DNA of 64,000 nt, from positions 4,829,501 to 4,893,500 of the forward strand of contig NZ_CP013949.1 of NCBI RefSeq assembly GCF_000296215.2, in the 5' to 3' direction. This stretch comes from Bradyrhizobium sp. CCGE-LA001. Lineage in GTDB: Bacteria; Pseudomonadota; Alphaproteobacteria; Rhizobiales; Xanthobacteraceae. Below, in pieces: positions 46,054 to 63,241 of this stretch; position 1 is the first letter of the stretch; the number at the start of each line of letters is the position of its first letter. The position numbers and the translations under genes are program-made. A model generated the notes under the pieces. The model saw only the letters and a program-made list of their open reading frames with translations. It did not search any database and was not told where the DNA came from.

Positions 46054-48054
46054 TCATTCCTCCTCGTCGTCTTCATCCTCGTCGTCATCGTCGCGGTCGT
46101 CGGCGTGAGCCACAGCGCCGTGCGGTTGGTGGATCTGGTCGTTCCACAGCTTGCGATAGGTGCCGTTCTTCGCAAGCAGTTCGGCATGAGTGCCGCGCTC
46201 GATCGCCTTGCCTCCCGAGATCACGATGATCTCGTCCATCTCCACCACCGAGGTCAGGCGGTGGGTCGACCAGATCATGGTGCGGCCCTTGGCGACCTTC
46301 AGCAGCGTGCGGTTGATCGCCGCTTCCGTGGTCTGGTCGAGTGCCGAGGTGGCTTCGTCCAACAGCAGCACGGACGGATTGCGGATGATCGCGCGCGCGA
46401 TCGCGATGCGTTGACGCTGGCCGCCCGAGAGCGTATCGCCGCGCTCGCCGACCGGCGTGTCGTATCGCTGCGGCAGGCTCATGATGTAGCGGTGGATCTC
46501 GGCCTTCTTGGCGGCCTCCTCCACCTCTTCGTCGGTCGCGCCCTCCTTGCCGAGGCGGATGTTCTCGCGGATCGACATGTTGAACAGCATGTTCTCCTGG
46601 AACACCACGGCCATGCTCCGGCGCAGCGAATCCAGCGTCACCTTGCGGACGTCGACGCCGTCGATGGTGACGCGGCCTTCGTCGGGCACGTAGAGCCGCA
46701 AGATCAGATTGAGCAGCGTGCTCTTGCCGGAGCCCGAGGGGCCGACGATGGCGATGCGCTTGCCGGCGTTGAGCTTGAGGCTGAGATTGTCCAGTACCGG
46801 CGTCTGGCTGCCTTCGTACTGGAAGGTGACGCGGTCGAAGGTGATGTCGTTGGTGATGCGCGGCAGGTCGGGCGCGCCGGGGCGGTCGGCAGCACGCGTC
46901 GGCTCGTCGAGCAGCTCCTGGATGTGCCGGATCGCCGCGGCCGAAGAGATCGACACCGGAATGAAATGCATCACATGGGCGATGTTGTAGGACACCTCCC
47001 AGAACGCGCTCTCGAAGGTGACGAAGGTGCCGATCGTGATCCGGCCCGTTGTCGCCAGATAGGCGCCGATCGCGAGCACCACGAGATGCAGGAGAAGGAC
47101 CGATATGGTGACCGTCCGCTCCACCATGGTCGACAGGAAGGTCGCTGAGGCGATCCTGTTGCGGGTCTCGTCGTTGCGGAAGCGGAAGAAGCCGAACATC
47201 TTGCGTTGCAGGCTGAATGCCTTGATGACCGCCTGCGCCGCCACGTTCTCCTGCACCATGCCGAGCAGCGCGCTCTCGTTCTGCTTCTGCTCGTAATTGG
47301 CCTGCACGGCCTTTGGCGTCAGGATGCGCGGCCCGATCAGCGTGATCGGGAACACCAGCAGCGCGACCACGGCAAGCTGCCAGTTCAGGAACAGCATCAG
47401 GATGATGCCGGCAATCAGTTCCATGAACGGCAGCGCGGCACTGTTGGCAAAGGTCTTCACCGAGCCTTCGACGGCCGAGAGGTCGACCGAGAAGCGCGAC
47501 AGGATCTCGCCGCGTTTGGTGCGGCCGAAATAGGCCGCCGGCAGATCCTGGACGTGCTCGAACAGGCGCGTGCGGATGTCCGAGATGACGCAGGCGGCCA
47601 GCCGCGCATCCCAGCGCTCGTACCAGACCGCGACGATCGAGGTGAAGATGCCGGTGACCGCGAGCACGCCGAGGATCTTGTAGAGCGCCTGGAAGTCCTC
47701 CTCGCCGAGCGCGTCGTCGATCAGGTATTTCAGGCTGAGCGGCATGATGACGTTGAACAGCGTCTCGACGAAGACGCCGAACGCCACGTAGGACAGCATC
47801 CGCTTGTAATTGGTCAGATAGGGCCTGACGAACCCGACGATGGTGGCGAGCGCGCCGGCGGCCTCGCGCGCGGTGAAGACGACGAGATCCTCGTCCTCAT
47901 CGTCGTCATCGAGCTCCAGTTCGCCCTCCTCATCCTCTTCGTCCTCGTCGTGTTCGAGGTCCGGCTTGGCGCCGGCGGCGAGCTTGTGGTCGAGCTCGGC
48001 CGCTTCTTCCGCGGCGAGCTTCTGTTTGTCGGGCGGGAGGGGCTTGGACGCCAT
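46054..48054 (-). CDS. ABC exporter (fused membrane and ATPase domains) with acidic tails
   Basis: 666 residues. Residues 32-56 are almost only Asp/Glu; six transmembrane helices follow (about 75-360), and then a nucleotide-binding domain with Walker A GPSGSGKST (438-446), signature LSGGQ (542-546), Walker B LLLDE (563-567) and the H-loop His in WSTHRLTS. The chain ends in a second acidic tail (DDRDDDDEDEDDEEE). This is the MsbA/multidrug-type half exporter that works as homodimer. The start at ATG 48054 is preferred; the frame stays open to 48111. The gene lies 134 bases behind the oxidoreductase/methyltransferase gene on the same strand. The substrate is unknown. Confidence 0.88.
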   Translation of the reverse strand: MASKPLPPDKQKLAAEEAAELDHKLAAGAKPDLEHDEDEEDEEGELELDDDDEDEDLVVFTAREAAGALATIVGFVRPYLTNYKRMLSYVAFGVFVETLFNVIMPLSLKYLIDDALGEEDFQALYKILGVLAVTGIFTSIVAVWYERWDARLAACVISDIRTRLFEHVQDLPAAYFGRTKRGEILSRFSVDLSAVEGSVKTFANSAALPFMELIAGIILMLFLNWQLAVVALLVFPITLIGPRILTPKAVQANYEQKQNESALLGMVQENVAAQAVIKAFSLQRKMFGFFRFRNDETRNRIASATFLSTMVERTVTISVLLLHLVVLAIGAYLATTGRITIGTFVTFESAFWEVSYNIAHVMHFIPVSISSAAAIRHIQELLDEPTRAADRPGAPDLPRITNDITFDRVTFQYEGSQTPVLDNLSLKLNAGKRIAIVGPSGSGKSTLLNLILRLYVPDEGRVTIDGVDVRKVTLDSLRRSMAVVFQENMLFNMSIRENIRLGKEGATDEEVEEAAKKAEIHRYIMSLPQRYDTPVGERGDTLSGGQRQRIAIARAIIRNPSVLLLDEATSALDQTTEAAINRTLLKVAKGRTMIWSTHRLTSVVEMDEIIVISGGKAIERGTHAELLAKNGTYRKLWNDQIHQPHGAVAHADDRDDDDEDEDDEEE

Positions 48055-48188
48055 GAAACCAACCGATGCTGACGGCCGGCATGACCGCAGAGAATGCAGG
48101 AATAGCGGCAACCGCTATTGCACCGATTCTATGCGATCAAGATGAATTCGGCAAAACAATTGGCAAATTCGGCAGGTACCCCAGCCAG

Positions 48189-50249
48189 CTAGTCGTCGTC
48201 CTCGTCCTCGACCTTGTCGAAGAAGGAGTAGCGCAAGCTGTCGGCGTCGGCGTACCACTGACCCGGGCCCTTGTTGGCGGCGAGCGTCGCCTCCCAGAGC
48301 GCATCGGTGCATTCCTTGCGGTGCATCGACAGGTCGAAACCATTACCGAAGAACAGTTCGGACCATTCCCACCAGGTGCCGAGCTTCTTGACGCCACGCA
48401 GCAGGTCGTAGCGGTCGATCAGTGCCGGCGCCATGTCCGAGGTGATCGAGCCGAACACGAGGCCGGTCTTGACCACGCGGTTCAGCTCGCGGATCGCGCG
48501 GACCACCTGCTTCGGGGACACGTGGCAGAGGCTGGTCTCGAACACGAAGTCGAACGCACCGTCCTTGAACGGCATGTCGGTGACCGAGCCGAGCTTGTTG
48601 TACTTCTTCAGCGGCTTCGGCGTCCTGGCGTGGATGGCGCGGTTGTTCTCGATTCCCCAGGCGTCGATGCCGCGATCGCGCAGCGCACCGACCAGCTCGC
48701 CGCTGGCGGAGCCCGCGACCAGCAGCTTGGCGCCCTTCGCGCTGCCCCAGACAATGCCGATCAGTTTGGTGAGATAATCGGGATCGGTGAAATTGCGCCA
48801 CGCCTCGTGATAGGGGCCGAGGCCACGATAGTTCTCGAAATAGCGGCGATCGATCTTGTCCGAGAGCGGCTTGTCGTCCTGTGCCCGCTCGCGGCGCAGG
48901 CGCATCATCTCGGTCAGGATGATGTCGGTCGCCGCATCCGACGAATCGAGCAGTCCGTTCAGCGTCGAGTCGAACAGATAGTCGCCGACCACAACGATGC
49001 CGGGATGCTCCTTCGGCTCGGGCCGGTGATTGGTCATCACGTCGCGCACGGGTAGGCCGCCGGGAATCGCGTTCACCGACGACAGCCAGCGGTGAATCTT
49101 GCCTTCCATGAAATGCGAGCGCGCATCGCCGAGCGAAGCCGGCAGCGACTTCAGCGCCGCATCGATCAGGTCCTGGTCCGACAGATTGGCGAAGGCCAGC
49201 GCGTCGGAGCCGGGAATGAGCCAGTTCAGGACGCCATGCTTGCCGACGTCGTGGCGCGCGCCCTCATTGTAGACGCAGCAGCCGCCGAAGGCCTCCGACA
49301 TGAACCAGGCGCCGGCAATCTTCTCGCCCCAGAACGGGCTGTCGAACAGGATGGACACACGCAGATAGTGCGCCGGACGGTCGAAATAGGAGACGTGCTT
49401 GACCATCGACTTGCGCAGCTGCTCGCCTTCCCAGCCCACGGTAGCAAGCCAGGAATGCGGCAGGCAGACCAGCACGAGATCGAAATCGCGCGTCTCGGGC
49501 CCCTTGCCGTTCATCATCTTGAGCTGGTAGCGGCCGGTCGGCGCCTTGCCGACGGTGAGCACGCGATGATTGAGCTGGATGTCGGCGTTGACCTCCGACT
49601 GCAGGCATTCGATCAGCTGCTCGTTGCCGTTCTGGATGGAATAGAGGCCGATATAGCCGTCGACATCCATGAGATAGTTCTTGAGCGCGTTGAGGCCGTT
49701 GGTGTTGTGGCTCTCCGTTGCGATGTCCGAGCGCGCCATGACCTTGAAGAAGCGTTTCGCCGTCTCGTCCTCGACCTCCTCGTCGAGCACCTGCTCGGCG
49801 GTCTTGTAGGCCCAGGGGTTCTCGTTGTCGTGCGCGCCGACGCCCTCGTAATACTCGATCGGCGACATCATTTCGGCACAGCGATTGCGGAATGCCTCGA
49901 TCGCGGTCGCGGTCTTGGCGCCGTATCTGCGGCGCATGCCGGCGACGTCGTTGAGGAGCTCACCGCCGAACTGCACCTGCTCGGCGTCCATCGGAATGGT
50001 CTGGAGCCCGAAATGCTGGATCAGCTCGCGCAGCGGATCGGGGCCGGTCATCGAGTAGTCGTAGATTTCGGCAACGCCGGCTTCATACATGGCAGGCGCC
50101 GAATCGAACTTGCGCGTGACAATCTTGCCGCCGAGCCGATCGGACGCCTCGAAGATGGTGACGCGGCAGAGGTCGCCGAGCTTGCGCTTCAGATACCAAG
50201 CGCTCATCAGCCCGCCGGGGCCGCCGCCTACGATTGCGAGATCAAGCAT
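48189..50249 (-). CDS. Fusion of FAD-dependent amine-oxidase-like domain and SAM methyltransferase
   Basis: 686 residues. The N half (1-450) is an FAD oxidoreductase: LAIVGGGPGGLMSAWYL (4-20), the ribose-binding Glu in FEASDRLGGKI, and the C-terminal flavin motif VVGDYLFDSTLNGLLDSSDAATD (420-442). The C half (about 495-650) is a class I methyltransferase: KLLVAGSASGELVGAL (508-523) is motif I, the acidic GIENNRA follows, and DMPFKDGAFDFVFETSLCHV is the post-motif region. It ends in VEDEDDD. Substrate and product are unknown; oxidation plus methylation points to a tailoring step for a small molecule or lipid. The ATG at 50249 is chosen; the GTG at 50285 adds 12 non-conserved residues. Lies between rpoC and the ABC exporter. 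Confidence 0.85.
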   Translation of the reverse strand: MLDLAIVGGGPGGLMSAWYLKRKLGDLCRVTIFEASDRLGGKIVTRKFDSAPAMYEAGVAEIYDYSMTGPDPLRELIQHFGLQTIPMDAEQVQFGGELLNDVAGMRRRYGAKTATAIEAFRNRCAEMMSPIEYYEGVGAHDNENPWAYKTAEQVLDEEVEDETAKRFFKVMARSDIATESHNTNGLNALKNYLMDVDGYIGLYSIQNGNEQLIECLQSEVNADIQLNHRVLTVGKAPTGRYQLKMMNGKGPETRDFDLVLVCLPHSWLATVGWEGEQLRKSMVKHVSYFDRPAHYLRVSILFDSPFWGEKIAGAWFMSEAFGGCCVYNEGARHDVGKHGVLNWLIPGSDALAFANLSDQDLIDAALKSLPASLGDARSHFMEGKIHRWLSSVNAIPGGLPVRDVMTNHRPEPKEHPGIVVVGDYLFDSTLNGLLDSSDAATDIILTEMMRLRRERAQDDKPLSDKIDRRYFENYRGLGPYHEAWRNFTDPDYLTKLIGIVWGSAKGAKLLVAGSASGELVGALRDRGIDAWGIENNRAIHARTPKPLKKYNKLGSVTDMPFKDGAFDFVFETSLCHVSPKQVVRAIRELNRVVKTGLVFGSITSDMAPALIDRYDLLRGVKKLGTWWEWSELFFGNGFDLSMHRKECTDALWEATLAANKGPGQWYADADSLRYSFFDKVEDEDDD

Positions 50250-50385
50250 GTGAGTTCCGTGGTCTTTCGGCGCTGCCCCCGTCACGGGACCACCGGTCTA
50301 AGCTCTCCTAGCAGAAGCGCTTTTGCGACTGAAGGAAAGATGAACAAAGGCTGATCCTGCATCGCAGCAGGCAAAGAAAGCAGCA

Positions 50386-50411
50386 AAAAGGCCGGCAAAA
50401 GCCGGCCTTTT
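50386..50411. terminator. Terminator behind rpoC
   Basis: AAAAGGCCGGC-N4-GCCGGCCTTTT, an 11-bp perfect stem. On the minus strand it continues TTTTTGCTGC, a U-run, so it should end the secE-to-rpoC transcript 32 bases behind the rpoC stop; it may also work in the other direction. Confidence 0.88.
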
Positions 50412-50442
50412 CATTGTCCTCGGTAGTCCTACGGATGAACCA

Positions 50443-54639
<4,197 letters not shown>

Positions 54640-54731
54640 CGTCTTCTCCTCGCGTGCCGGTCGCCTCCGGCCGCAAATTCGAAAATCACTTAGCGGGGCG
54701 CCCTGCCCTCAAGGCCTCGGGAGGGGCGCCA

Positions 54732-54756
54732 ATGCCCGGCCGCGACGGCCGGGCAT
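54732..54756. other. Hairpin in the rpoB-rpoC spacer
   Basis: ATGCCCGGCC-GCGAC-GGCCGGGCAT, a 10-bp perfect stem 11 bases behind the rpoB stop. The CGGGCATGAC edge also occurs in the REP element at 2219. No U-run follows on the minus strand, so it may stabilise or process RNA rather than terminate. Confidence 0.7.
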
Positions 54757-54767
54757 GACAGGTCGAA

Positions 54768-58886
<4,119 letters not shown>

Positions 58887-59405
58887 CGTGGCCTCTCATT
58901 TCGTCGCCCGCTCTGGGCGAACCGTCCGGAACGCGGCTGCCACCGCTCCCCGGGTTGAATTTTTCGAACCCGCCTTGGGGGCCGGAAGCTCAGTTTCAGG
59001 CTGGGAATGTCCTGAATCTGTTCTTCAGACCTTCAAAACGCAAAACGACGCGCGGGGCGCAGAAGCGCGCCCGCCCGTCACAACGATCGTCTTCACGGAC
59101 TGCAAAAGCCCGAAATAGCCTGCTCTCCCAACGGCTTACAGGGAAATCCGGCATCCCTGCCCACCGCGCTTTCGTGCTGCCGACCCGATATGGGGCGACA
59201 ATAATGGAGATTCGAGGGGTAAACCCTCAAATCCCCACACTTTTTCGTGTTCGGCCTGCGTCGGGACGTTCCGTCGCACGCCTTTTGCATTCCGGCCCCC
59301 GAGCCTTCGATCGTCCTGGCCGGGTTTGACCCGGCCATCCACGATCTTGGGACGAGATCCCGGGTCTCGCTCCGCGAGCCCGGGATATTGCTGAAGTAAC
59401 TTGCG
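58887..59405. other. Gene-free spacer between rplL and rpoB
   Basis: 519 bases. It holds the REP copy at 59318-59393 next to rplL; the rest is GC-rich without a recognisable gene. In E. coli an attenuator and RNase III site lie between rplL and rpoB; here the REP hairpin occupies the place of the former, and a separate rpoB promoter cannot be excluded. Confidence 0.6.
59318..59393. repeat. REP-like palindromic element behind rplL
   Basis: GGCCGGGTTTGACCCGGCC followed by CATCCACG, then a second palindrome GAGATCCCGGGTCTC and CGAGCCCGGG. The first part differs from the copy at 2226 by one base. It begins 13 bases behind the rplL stop on the minus strand and can form stable RNA hairpins. Confidence 0.78.
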
Positions 59406-59783
59406 TTACTTGAGCTCGACCTTGGCGCCAGCCTTCTCGATTTGGGCCTTGATCTTCTCGGCTTCTTCCTTGTTCACGCCTTCCTTGAGCGGCTTCGGAG
59501 CACCCTCGACGAGGTCCTTTGCTTCCTTCAGGCCGAGACCGGTGATGGCGCGGACTTCCTTGATGACCTCGATCTTCTTGTCGCCGGCAGCGGCGAGAAC
59601 GACCGTGAACTCGGTCTTCTCTTCCGCCGGAGCGGCGGCAGCGCCACCACCGGCCGGGCCGGCCACGGCGACGGCCGCAGCAGCCGAAACGCCCCACTTC
59701 TCTTCGAGAAGCTTCGCGAGTTCGGCAGCCTCGAGCACGGTGAGGCTCGAGAGGTCGTCAACGATCTTCTGCAAGTCAGCCAT
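59406..59783 (-). CDS. rplL: 50S ribosomal protein bL12
   Basis: 125 residues. N-terminal dimerisation domain (LQKIVDDLSSLTVLEAAELAKLLEEKW), an Ala/Gly-rich hinge (GPAGGGAAAAPAEE) and the factor-binding C-terminal domain (KKIEVIKEVRAITGLGLKEAKDLVEGAPKPLKEG). Recruits translation factors to the stalk. Follows rplJ after 54 bases. Confidence 0.98.
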   Translation of the reverse strand: MADLQKIVDDLSSLTVLEAAELAKLLEEKWGVSAAAAVAVAGPAGGGAAAAPAEEKTEFTVVLAAAGDKKIEVIKEVRAITGLGLKEAKDLVEGAPKPLKEGVNKEEAEKIKAQIEKAGAKVELK

Positions 59784-59837
59784 TGTTCAGTTTCCTTACG
59801 TGTAAGTCTGGTTCGGGTTTGAGTTTTGCGAAGGGCG

Positions 59838-60356
59838 TCAGGCCGCTTCGCCCTTTGAGGCATGAGCCTGGATGACGCGCGCGAGCTTGCCCGCGGGCGC
59901 ATTGGCGAGCTGGGCCAGCTTGGTCGCCGGGGCCACGATGAGGCCGACGATCTTGCCGCGCAGTTCGTCAAGCGACGGCAGCGAGGCAAGTGCCTTCACG
60001 CCGTCGACATTCAGGACGGTCGTGCCCATCGAACCGCCGATGATGACGAACTTTTCGTTCGCCTTGGCGAATTCGACGGCGACCTTTGGCGCCGCCACCG
60101 GATCGTTGGAAGTCGCGATCACGGTCGGCCCCTTCAGCATGGGGCCGATGGCAACGACGTCAGTGCCATCAAGAGCAATTTTGGCGAGACGGTTCTTCGA
60201 GACCTTCACCGAGGCGCCAGCCTGCTTCATCTGCATACGCAGCTTCTGCATCTGGGCAACGGTGAGGCCGGAATATTGAGCAACGATCGCGACGCCCGTG
60301 GTCTTGAAGACCTCATTGAGCTGTTCGACCGCCTCTTTTTTTGCCGCTCGTTCCAC
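59838..60356 (-). CDS. rplJ: 50S ribosomal protein uL10, GTG start
   Basis: 172 residues. The GTG at 60356 gives MERAAKKEAVEQLNEVF and has GGAGAGAG upstream; longer frames to 60446 add non-conserved residues. AQYSGLTVAQMQKLRMQMKQAGASVKVSKNRLAKIAL binds rRNA, and the C-terminal helix (APATKLAQLANAPAGKLARVIQAH) anchors the bL12 dimers. In E. coli the uL10-bL12 complex represses this operon through the leader; a 580-base leader region is present here. Confidence 0.95.
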   Translation of the reverse strand: MERAAKKEAVEQLNEVFKTTGVAIVAQYSGLTVAQMQKLRMQMKQAGASVKVSKNRLAKIALDGTDVVAIGPMLKGPTVIATSNDPVAAPKVAVEFAKANEKFVIIGGSMGTTVLNVDGVKALASLPSLDELRGKIVGLIVAPATKLAQLANAPAGKLARVIQAHASKGEAA

Positions 60357-60936
60357 AGCAAGCTCTCTCCGGTTGGCGGTCATCGCGAGAAGCGGGACCG
60401 CCGGGTTGCACCCATCGTCCCGCCCAAACCTGAACCTCCGGGCCAAAACCCATCGGACACGCCGGGCGAGGACGACAATTCAAGCCTGCCCTCCGGGAGC
60501 CACGAAGGCCCACGGCGTGTCGAGGTCCGAACCAGACCCGTTCCGCGAAGCCAGCCGTTAAAGCTGGATGCGAAGTGAAATCCGGTCTTCACCCGTCTAT
60601 GCAGGCCATGCAATTAAGCCGTTGAGAAATCGAAATTTCCTGCGGGCGCCTGCAGTCTTGGACAGGACAAGGTCAGCCGGCGAACCGCCCGACCTCTGCC
60701 CGCACTCCACCAACTGACGGGTTTTCCTTCCTTTTTCGGGCAAATCCTCGCGGACGTCCTGAAAGGAATGATTTCCTGTCGTCGGGTTTTCGGAATGCGT
60801 GCACGAACGCGCCAGCCGAGGCCGGTACGTCCGGAAGCGGTTCTTTAACCGCTCTCTGCCTGCTTGCCAAGAGCAAAATTCACACCAGTTCCAATCCGTT
60901 GGCGCGGGCGCTTGACCCGAGCCGATAGGGACTGGT
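60357..60936. other. Leader / promoter region of rplJL-rpoBC
   Basis: 580 bases between rplJ and the 2-hydroxyacid dehydrogenase gene. Its length and place fit an uL10-controlled mRNA leader with its own promoter, but neither could be pinned down from sequence. No open frame with family features was found. Confidence 0.55.
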
Positions 60937-61890
60937 TCAGACCCATTTAACCGCATAAGGCAGCGGCTTGCCCTCGAAGAACGCGGTCAGGTTCGCCAAG
61001 ACGCAGTTTTGCATGGCGACGTGCGATTCGAGGGTGTGGCCGCCGATATGCGGGGCGAACACCACGTTCGGGAGCGCGGTCAGCGCATCGGGAGCGTGCG
61101 GTTCCTTCTCGAAGACATCGAGGCCGGCCCCCGCAATGGTCTTGTCGGTGAGGGCCGCGATCAGGGCCTTCTGGTCGATCACCGAGCCCCGCGAGATGTT
61201 GACGACGTAGCCGTCTGCGCCGAGGCGCCTCAGGATGTCGGCGTTGACGACATGCTGGGTGTCGGCTCCTGCCCGGACCGCGATCATCAGCACGCTGCAC
61301 CACTCGGCCAGCGCCTCCAACGACGGGAAATATTGATAGGGCAGATCGTATCTGGTGCGGCTGAAATAGCCGATCTCGCTCTCGAATGCGGCGCAGCGCG
61401 CGGCGATCTTGCGGCCGATCTCGCCCATGCCGTAGACGCCGATGCGGCGGCCGGGCATACCGGCCTGCGGGCGCATCATCGGGGACTGCTTCGAGGCGGC
61501 CCAATCGCCGCTACGGACATATTGGTCGGCGACCAGAATCCGCCGCGTCGTCGCCAGCATCAAGGTCATCGCGATGTCGGCGACCGAGGCCGCATTGGCA
61601 CCCGGACTGTGGCCGACCGCGATGTTGCGGCTGGCCGCCGCCTCCAGGTCGACGCCGTCATAGCCGGTACCGTAGCAGACGATGGCGCCGAGCTTGGGAA
61701 ACAGGTCCATCGCCTCCCCTCCGAGCGGCGTGCCGCCCGCCGTCAGCACCGCGCGGATGCCGCCGAGGTCGTCGGCCGAAAACACCTCGCGCGCGGGCTT
61801 GCCGCCGGTGTCGAGCAGCTCGAACCGCTCCGCGAAGCGCGCCATCATCGTCTTGGGAAAGCGCGAATAGATCAGGACCTTGTCAGCCAT
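60937..61890 (-). CDS. D-2-hydroxyacid dehydrogenase family protein
   Basis: 317 residues. Substrate-binding part CYGTGYDGVDLEAAASRNIAV; the Rossmann motif IGVYGMGEIGRKIAARC (about 149-165); Arg in VRAGADTQHVV, Glu in LDVFEKEPHAPD and His in PHIGGHTLES form the catalytic triad. FSRTR after strand 2 favours NADP(H). Probably reduces a 2-oxoacid such as glyoxylate or hydroxypyruvate. It stands between rplA and rplJ on the same strand, where most bacteria have no gene; a strong hairpin separates it from rplA. Confidence 0.88.
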   Translation of the reverse strand: MADKVLIYSRFPKTMMARFAERFELLDTGGKPAREVFSADDLGGIRAVLTAGGTPLGGEAMDLFPKLGAIVCYGTGYDGVDLEAAASRNIAVGHSPGANAASVADIAMTLMLATTRRILVADQYVRSGDWAASKQSPMMRPQAGMPGRRIGVYGMGEIGRKIAARCAAFESEIGYFSRTRYDLPYQYFPSLEALAEWCSVLMIAVRAGADTQHVVNADILRRLGADGYVVNISRGSVIDQKALIAALTDKTIAGAGLDVFEKEPHAPDALTALPNVVFAPHIGGHTLESHVAMQNCVLANLTAFFEGKPLPYAVKWV

Positions 61891-61924
61891 TGTTCTTGTT
61901 TCCGGTAAGCGCCGTCACGAACGA

Positions 61925-61960
61925 CGAGGGGCGGAATCGGTTGCCCAATTCCGCCCCTCG
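61925..61960. other. Strong hairpin between rplA and the dehydrogenase gene
   Basis: CGAGGGGCGGAAT-N10-ATTCCGCCCCTCG, a 13-bp perfect stem 21 bases downstream of the rplA stop. There is no U-run, but it probably limits transcription from rplKA into the next gene or protects the rplKA mRNA end. Confidence 0.6.
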
Positions 61961-61980
61961 CCTCATGCAATTTCCAAACC

Positions 61981-62673
61981 TTAGCCCAGGATGGTGCCCG
62001 GCTCGACCTTCACGCCGGGGCCCATCGTCGAGGACACGGCAACGCGCTGGATGTAGGTGCCCTTGGAGCCGGCCGGCTTCGCCTTGGTGACGGCGTCAGC
62101 CAGGGCCTTGATGTTCTCGACCAGCTTCTCCTCGGTGAACGAGGCCTTGCCGACGCCGGCCTGCAGGATGCCGGCCTTCTCGACGCGGAACTCGACCGAG
62201 CCGCCCTTGGCCCCCTTCACCGCACCGGTGACGTCCATGGTCACGGTGCCGATCTTCGGGTTCGGCATCAGGCCGCGCGGGCCGAGCACCTTACCCAACC
62301 GGCCGACCAGCGGCATCATGTCGGGGGTGGCGATGCAGCGGTCGAAATCGATCGAGCCGTTCTGCACCTTCTCGACCAGGTCTTCGGCGCCGACGACGTC
62401 GGCACCTGCGGCCTTGGCCTCGTCGGCCTTGGCGCCGCGGGCGAACACGCCGACGCGGAGCGTACGGCCGGTGCCGTTCGGCAGGGTCACGACGCCACGG
62501 ACCATCTGGTCGGCGTGACGCGGATCGACGCCGAGATTGATCGCGACCTCGATGGTCTCATCGAACTTCGCCGTGGCGCGTTCCTTGACCATCTTGATGG
62601 CGTCCGCGAGCGGGTAAAGCTTTTCGCGATCAACACCTTCGCGGGCTTTGTTCAAACGCTTTCCGATTGCCAT
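61981..62673 (-). CDS. rplA: 50S ribosomal protein uL1
   Basis: 230 residues. FDETIEVAINLGVDPRHADQMVRGVVTLPNGTGR binds rRNA, and CIATPDMMPLVGRLGKVLGPRGLMPNPKIGT is near-invariant. In E. coli uL1 represses the rplKA mRNA. Follows rplK by 6 bases. Confidence 0.98.
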   Translation of the reverse strand: MAIGKRLNKAREGVDREKLYPLADAIKMVKERATAKFDETIEVAINLGVDPRHADQMVRGVVTLPNGTGRTLRVGVFARGAKADEAKAAGADVVGAEDLVEKVQNGSIDFDRCIATPDMMPLVGRLGKVLGPRGLMPNPKIGTVTMDVTGAVKGAKGGSVEFRVEKAGILQAGVGKASFTEEKLVENIKALADAVTKAKPAGSKGTYIQRVAVSSTMGPGVKVEPGTILG

Positions 62674-62679
62674 GACCGC

Positions 62680-63108
62680 TTACCCCGCCACTTCCAGACC
62701 CATCGAGCGGGCCGAGCCCTCGACCATCTTCATGGCCGATTCGATGGTGTCGCAATTGAGATCCTTCATCTTCTTCTCGGCAATCTCGCGCACCTGCGCC
62801 TTGGTCACCTTGCCGGCCTTGTCACGGCCCGGCGCCTTCGAGCCGGACTGGATCTTGGCAGCCTGCTTGAGGAAGAAGGACATCGGGGGGGTCTTCATCT
62901 CGAACGTGAACGAACGATCGGCGTAGATCGTGATCACGACGGGAATCGGGGTGTTCTTCTCTTCCTTCTGGGTCTGGGCGTTGAACGCCTTGCAGAACTC
63001 CATGATGTTGAGACCGCGCTGACCAAGCGCGGGACCGATCGGGGGCGAAGGATTCGCCGCACCGGCCGGGACCTGAAGCTTCAGGTATCCGGTCACTTTC
63101 TTTGCCAT
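62680..63108 (-). CDS. rplK: 50S ribosomal protein uL11
   Basis: 142 residues. KKVTGYLKLQVPAGAANPSPPIGPALGQRGLNIMEFCKAFN includes the proline-rich thiostrepton-binding N-terminal domain; the C-terminal domain ends ESAMKMVEGSARSMGLEVAG. Lies 133 bases behind nusG. Confidence 0.98.
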   Translation of the reverse strand: MAKKVTGYLKLQVPAGAANPSPPIGPALGQRGLNIMEFCKAFNAQTQKEEKNTPIPVVITIYADRSFTFEMKTPPMSFFLKQAAKIQSGSKAPGRDKAGKVTKAQVREIAEKKMKDLNCDTIESAMKMVEGSARSMGLEVAG

Positions 63109-63241
63109 GTATCACTCCTGTTGTGCCGGCATGCCGCCGGCGGTTTCAGGTTCGTGGTCGGGAACCCGAGCGGCTGGCAACCGCCCTCGTCCTCCCACGG
63201 CCTCTTGTCGCGCCAGGCCTGAAGCCTCACGCCTCGAACGG

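Noticed and set aside
59394..59411. AAGTAAC-TTGC-GTTACTT hairpin over the rplL stop
   Set aside because: Short 7-bp stem that overlaps the coding end; the REP element next to it is the stronger structure, so it is not claimed as terminator.
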